From Sthenelais limicola (lineage: Eukaryota > Annelida > Polychaeta > Phyllodocida > Sigalionidae): 64,000 nt of DNA. The stretch covers positions 125,664,941-125,728,940 of the forward strand of contig OW804096.1 in assembly GCA_942159475.1 (NCBI GenBank), given 5' to 3'. Under the pieces are notes generated by a model. The model was not told where the DNA came from and did no database searches. It saw nothing but the letters and a program-made list of their open reading frames with translations. The translations under genes were made by a program, and so were the position numbers. Of this stretch, positions 59,016-64,000 are shown piece after piece. Position 1 is the stretch's first letter. Every line of letters starts with the position of its first letter.

Positions 59016-59904
59016 AGCTTAATGCGGTTCATATCATAATGTAACAGTAATTTCCTATTGATTAACCTTGTCAGAAATCCTAGAAGACTATAACACCCAT
59101 ATATATATCAACATACTCTAAGTCGTACATCTGTCCTTTTGTTTGGACCCTCATCGTTGTATAGTATTTTTTCGCCAAGATAACCTCTGTTAACTTAATA
59201 GGCAATGCAATATCCGATAGTTTCGTCAGTGGCTTCCTCTTTCTCCCGTGGAAATCCCAACGCCTTTCAGTTGTTCTCTTGTACTTGTCTCTATCAACCT
59301 TTATCTCGCCAGCTAGAACTTTTTGTTCACAGACTGCAAAACTTATTTAAACAGATGCCATATAATGAGTCTTTTTGTATTGCACAGTACTGTAAGATAG
59401 TATATCATAGACCTGTAGGCCTATATAACATATACAATATGTTGCTACTTAAATGATCAAAGCAATACTTTGAGGTAAGTAAGTATAGCAAAGGGGTGGA
59501 TATGATACACATTAAAGGCATATCCTAATCCCCGTTACAACAAAGTATGTATATGAACAAGGCATTAGGCCCTTGGCATTTATGAAATATTCACGTTCCT
59601 AAGTATAACGGATTATCTAGTGCTACCACAAAGTTCACTGCTTTTCCTTGTAGCCCCATGCAAGGAAAATACACCCTTACTATATATCGACAGGAAAAAA
59701 ACATCACAATAAAGGCGTTATCCAGTGAGATCTCTGCGCACTGATCATTAAAACTTCTTCTTCGGCTACTGTCAATATTGGTTATGGGCACTTGAATAAA
59801 TACCATTCACTGAATGATATTGATTGATATTGAATGTTTCGAGGTTTTACAAATTGGAATAGGGTCGATGAGGAATCAGCTATCAAAGTTGAAACGGTGA
59901 CATC
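59016..59904. other. Intergenic
   Basis: Nothing recognised. Confidence 0.5.
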
Positions 59905-61427
59905 TGCAGGCGCGCACATAAAGAAGAGACAATTAAAACGAGACAATTTTAAGCAAATCTAGACAAAACCGCGCTCATAAAAAAATTGTCCTTATAGCCA
60001 TTCTCAGGCAGTTTTGTCTCGAAATGTTGAAGTTTTGTCTCTAAATTTATAATTTGGAGACAATTTTGCCATAGATTTGAATTAACCTGGGCAATCAAGT
60101 AAGTAATCAGTGATAAATCAAGGTTTTTTGAAACTTTCAAGACATTAGACAATGTCTAGGCAAAAATCTTCAATAAAATCCCTGGCTTCAAGGACAATCT
60201 CGAAAGGTGTGCACATAAAGTCAGATTGTCCTTGTCCTTGAAGCCTGATTTTGTATTTGTCCCCGGTCTCTGAAAATTAGACACTATATTGTCTTTTCAA
60301 TTTTTGTCTTTATTTGTGGTAGTTTTCTGGCAGTTGGTGGTAGTTTTTTCCGCGTGGTTTATTTTTAGAGCCAACATTTTACTTCCTCTCTTGTTGCACA
60401 CGCTTTCCATTTTGTTTATATGGCATTTCCGCTACGTCACATTGGTGACGTCACATCAGAAAACAATCTGTCCCATTGACCTAAATTATAATTTTGTGAC
60501 ATGACATTGAGCTATAGGCATATGTGATGTGTTCCAGGAAAATTAGTCACAAGTCACAAAATTTATATTTTTCAAAGTGCTTTTTTCACTAGATCTCTTT
60601 ATTGAAATGTTTGAACTTTAGAGGGTCTAGCCCTTATAGTCATATACATGTAAAGAACAAATTTCAGGACATTGTATCTATATCCTTGTATTTTGAAGGC
60701 CTTCACATGGAGCATATTCAGTTACTTTACTGGTAATTACCCTTCCATAAACATTACAAACTTTTCTTTCAAAAATAAAAATATCGAACTTAAGATATAG
60801 AAATATTTATTAGAAATACTTATTAGCAAGCAGAGCAATAGTGGGGAGAAAGAAAGGAGAGAGAAAGATCAGAGAGAGATCGGGAACCCAACTTGCAACT
60901 AAGATCGATGGCTATTCAAACAAATTCACATGCCCAAGCCATCAAAGCTAAATATATGCATTTCCCCAAATTATGAATTTAGAGACAAAACTTCAACATT
61001 TAGAGACAAAACCACCTAAGTACAGCTATTGGAGCTGTCCTTAGTTTTTGGTCTTTCGGCCTCCTAATTGTCACAGAGACTGCAAAATTGTCCCAGAGAC
61101 AATAGACAAACTGCTTTATGAACACGATATATATTGTCTAGAACTACTTGAAATTGTCTCGTTTTGATTGTCTCTCCATTATCTGTGCACATGCTGCAAA
61201 TCTTACAAAATAGCTTGTATCTCTATGCAAAGAACTACCGCCAGCCACCAGAAAACTACCGCAAATATAGGACACAATTTTTAGAGACAATTACATTGTC
61301 TAATTTTCAGAGACCGGAGACAAAAACAAAATCAGATTTCAAGATTGTCCTTGAAGCCGGGGATTTTATTGAAGATTTTCGCCTAGACATTGTCTAAGGA
61401 CTAGTTTTTTATGTGCGCGGGCCCTGG
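59905..61427. mobile_element. Complex foldback element, 1.5 kb
   Basis: Ends match inverted: GCGCGCACATAAAG at left, and CTTTTTTATGTGCGCGGGCC at right. The arms (about 59905-60357 and 60960-61427) share inverted blocks such as GAGACAATTAAAACGAGACA, TTTTGTCTCTAAAT, AAAATCTTCAATAAAATCCC and GGTAGTTTTCTGG. The order is A-B-C at left and C-A-B (read inverted) at right, so the structure is rearranged or nested. The motif ATTGTCTC/GAGACAAT recurs throughout. The centre (60506-60830) is homologous to parts of the TTAA-flanked element at 37356-39387. Confidence 0.75.
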
Positions 61428-62693
61428 TAGAACTATGTGTCATGAGTTGATTAAAAATATATATGTTCAAACGCACTGTGCCTCTCCTTTTCATGTATGT
61501 CTGTTTCACGAGCATCTGGTACCATAGGAAGACACCCAATGGAGATCTGGAGGTCGGTGTGTGATTGTATGAATGCTTCAACAAACGATCGTAACCCGAA
61601 TAAAGATTTGATTTTAAAAGTAAAAGGAACTAGCCAAATGATGAACCTGTTGGACGGATGGTCATATTGGGTATTGAATTGAACAAATTATTTATTTGTA
61701 TTATTCAGGCATGGGTACAATTAAAAGGCGTACTTCTAAAATACAATCATTCAGGTCTTCCCATGCGCTCCTAGTTTTGCGCATGTTTGAAAATAAAGTT
61801 CGCAATATCTCTGGGTGGACAATCACTAATAAAGTAGAATGACCTTCGAAATGCGAGCATATGTTTGTTAAAACATGTTCAAATATATTCAAGACAATGT
61901 CTTGAAATTTAGTACATGTATGTATTCATACGACTTCAAGCGCTAGATACCAAACAAATGAGGACATTCCTACAAAGCAAAATATCAATTTTTCCGGCTT
62001 ATGACTCACTTCTCTGTAATACATTACATTTAAAAGCCTCCACATCGATTCAACTCTGCTATCTCCTGAATGGCGCCAGAGATATGACTTGACATTTATT
62101 ATTTATTTGACTCGGGAGTTGATGCGGTTGTGAATGGTACATAATCTAATTTGATCTTCTCGTGTGCAATAATAAAAAAGCAACCCTCTTTGGGTCAAAC
62201 ATGATGCATGCATTAACCTTCCATTTACCCCTGTTCGACCCATTGAATTTAGATCAATAATTGCCTCCCCCACCCCCAGAGAATCTGATGGGCCGTATGC
62301 AGATAAAAGAATATTCATTGGAATCAGACAAGTAGCGAGCAGCAAAATGTGTTTCGTTGCTATGATATTTAATTAATAAATCTTGATGGAGGTGATTGTA
62401 CTTTTCGTTACTACAAATGTATTTGGATTTATTTAAAGGAATAAACAAGAACTTTTTAAGTGTAAGCTTCCAAAAACTTTGCGATGATACATTTTACACC
62501 CTCCGAATTTTAGAACAGACTATTTGAGGGCCTCCATTGATATTAGGAAAACTGATATCGAATGGAGAATGTAGTGCTGTCAATCTGTCATGCGAGGATT
62601 TGAATGGCAGACGATTGGTTTCATATTTGCTGCTGATCTGTTATCATTGCACTTGTTTTTTGTAATGGATTGCTCTCCGTCTTTCATTTTCAG
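61428..62693. other. Intergenic or intron
   Basis: A 61-codon frame at 61497-61682 looks mildly protein-like (GRHPMEIWRSVCDCMNAS). In another phase after 'gtctgtttcacgag' the text IWYHRKTPNGDLEVGV ends at a stop. Neither could be confirmed. Confidence 0.3.
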
Positions 62694-62762
62694 CACGAGG
62701 AAAGGCAAAATGCCCCAAACTACCTTTCTTCAGATCCGGCCATAAAGACCTACACGGACTAA
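62694..62762 (+). CDS. Candidate terminal coding exon
   Basis: A strong acceptor, CTCTCCGTCTTTCATTTTCAG, precedes a frame of 22 codons, HEERQNAPNYLSSDPAIKTY then TD, ending at TAA 62760-62762. The other two frames are less natural. An AATAAA lies at 62920, about 160 bp downstream, a sensible 3' UTR length. It would be the last coding exon of a plus-strand gene whose upstream exons I could not find. I do not recognise the C-terminal sequence. Confidence 0.4.
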   Translation, partial: HEERQNAPNYLSSDPAIKTYTD

Positions 62763-63514
62763 AAGAAATGCCTTGAGGGATTCTACAGCAGTGTCAAATG
62801 GGTATATTCGGCTCTTTCCAAAGGTGGCCTATAGGAAGGGTGGGAATACAATCCTATATAAAGCTTATGTCATCGCATGAGGAATAACTTACGACAGCTC
62901 CGACCCTACCGATTTTGGAATAAATAATCCATAAAATCATAAAAACTTAACTTAAAAAGATATAAATTTAAGAAAAACCCAGAAACTCTTGATATATGAT
63001 TTGGAGTCCTCTCAGTAAACCCTAAGATCAGTATAGGCCCCTTGGTATAGACCTTAATTTGAAACGAGTGTACGTGTCCGAGACTTGAATCAAGGTGAGA
63101 AAAGAACATTTTAGTAATGGAGTCGAAAAATCTCGGCATTTATCACAGATTTTCCATTTAGATAGTTGAGCCCCTGGAGAGATCCTTGGTGCTACCTTCT
63201 CCAAACAGAAAATATACGAACAACGCTAGGTCTCATGAATTCATAATAGAATCAAGTATGGTACAACAGAAGAGAAGTTAAAATTATACAATATAATATT
63301 ATGGCCTCATTCTGCTGTTGTACTGCGACTACGACTGACTACTAAGTTTGAATACATTAAGTACAGAATAGTATAATAAATGGAGAAAGACGGGGTAGGT
63401 CTGACGTAATGGTGTAATTTCATCCTATTGTCCAATCTATAATTGTCAATTTGGTGAAGGGAAACCGGGGTGCTTGCCTTCATTTGGGATTCTGTGGGTC
63501 GATTACATGAACTG
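62763..63514. other. Intergenic; possible 3' UTR at its start
   Basis: Contains the AATAAA at 62920 for the exon at 62694-62762. Nothing else recognised. Confidence 0.35.
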
Positions 63515-63629
63515 TCAATATCGAGCCCAGTCAGACCATCCTGTCCTCCATTGGCACTCGTCAGAAAGACAACGCTTCGGTTTGACTTTGGCTTTTTGGC
63601 TGAGACGCTTCTCACAGACAAAACTGGCA
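63515..63629 (-). CDS. Candidate cysteine-containing terminal exon
   Basis: On the minus strand ATTTCCCTGCAG is followed by a frame of 37 codons ending at TGA (63517-63515). It reads ASFVCEKRLSQKAKVKPKRC then LSDECQWRTGWSDWARY. The start 'FVCEK' is how many C-type lectin domains finish their last strand. The later CxxxxCxWRxGW(S) resembles the start of a thrombospondin type-1 repeat. Both are short, generic matches. Another phase of the same DNA is open for 107 codons (63307-63630), so the frame choice is uncertain. GC content is clearly higher than in the flanks. Confidence 0.25.
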
Positions 63630-64000
63630 CTGCAGGGAAATGTTATTTTCAGCGTCGGAAGACATAGCAGTTCACATTAATTGTACAAAGTCAGAAGTAA
63701 AAGCATTAATGGATGTTCATTCGGTGTTGGGACAAATCCAAATATAACCCATCCAGGAAAAAACCTCTTCTATAGGACAAAATCCCGTCAGAACCCATAC
63801 AATTAAAACTTACAAATACCGTACTCCATAACCATTTATCAATGATCTTTTCTTCTCGTTCCCTATTTGTTATCAATAATGAGCTTCACGAATATTTCAA
63901 TTCATGGAACAGGTTTTCCGCTTCCATTTGGCACTTGCAGATCTTGCCAATATTGAATTGAAGAAATATTTTTTCCCCGTGGAAGTGGTATGTTTGATTA
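63630..64000. other. Intergenic or intron, nothing recognised
   Basis: AT-rich to the end of the window. Confidence 0.45.

Noticed and set aside
1..64000. CRISPR arrays, rRNA, intact tRNA, bacterial operons, recognisable viral genes
   Set aside because: Looked for on both strands and not seen; the only tRNA-like sequences are two degenerate SINE-type heads.

Overview
This window reads as eukaryotic, almost certainly invertebrate-animal, non-coding DNA. It is AT-rich, has no long open frames (the longest uninterrupted frame is about 145 codons), shows no bacterial operon structure, and is packed with decayed transposable elements of metazoan type: LINE reverse transcriptases, Penelope-like ends, LTR-like promoter units, and many short inverted-repeat (MITE or foldback) elements. 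I cannot name the species. The mix of elements would suit a marine invertebrate, but that is inference only.

Layout. 0-13 kb is intergenic, with the first two copies of a 0.24-kb MITE family, a perfect 38-bp-arm hairpin at 3.8 kb next to a 0.28-kb TIR element, a tRNA-like SINE remnant at 6.2 kb and a small 109-bp MITE at 8.9 kb. 13.8-16.2 kb holds a TIR element directly abutting a 5'-truncated LINE on the minus strand. 17-19.4 kb has a possible tiny exon, a long purine tract, a MITE split by an insertion, and a long pyrimidine tract. 24.8-25.5 kb has a promoter-like block (CCAAT, TATA, conserved start) in front of an 86-codon frame, then a large foldback. 31.7-32.8 kb is a complete TA-flanked DNA element carrying an intron-like structure. 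37.3-39.4 kb is a TTAA-flanked element with a nested insertion. 40-47 kb is a nest of retroelement pieces: two Penelope-like ends, two LTR-like units, a local duplication that records a dated insertion, and two different LINE 3' fragments. 51-57 kb has further repeat copies and short tandem duplications. 59.9-61.4 kb is a 1.5-kb complex foldback.

Protein-coding content is thin. Several short exon-like segments have splice-like borders and protein-like frames: minus 43815-43980, plus 62694-62762, and weaker ones at 17075-17100, 49221-49272, 52907-53024 and 63515-63629. They probably belong to one or more long-intron genes whose other exons I could not join, and I could not identify their products with confidence. 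I saw no rRNA, intact tRNA, CRISPR array or recognisable viral gene.
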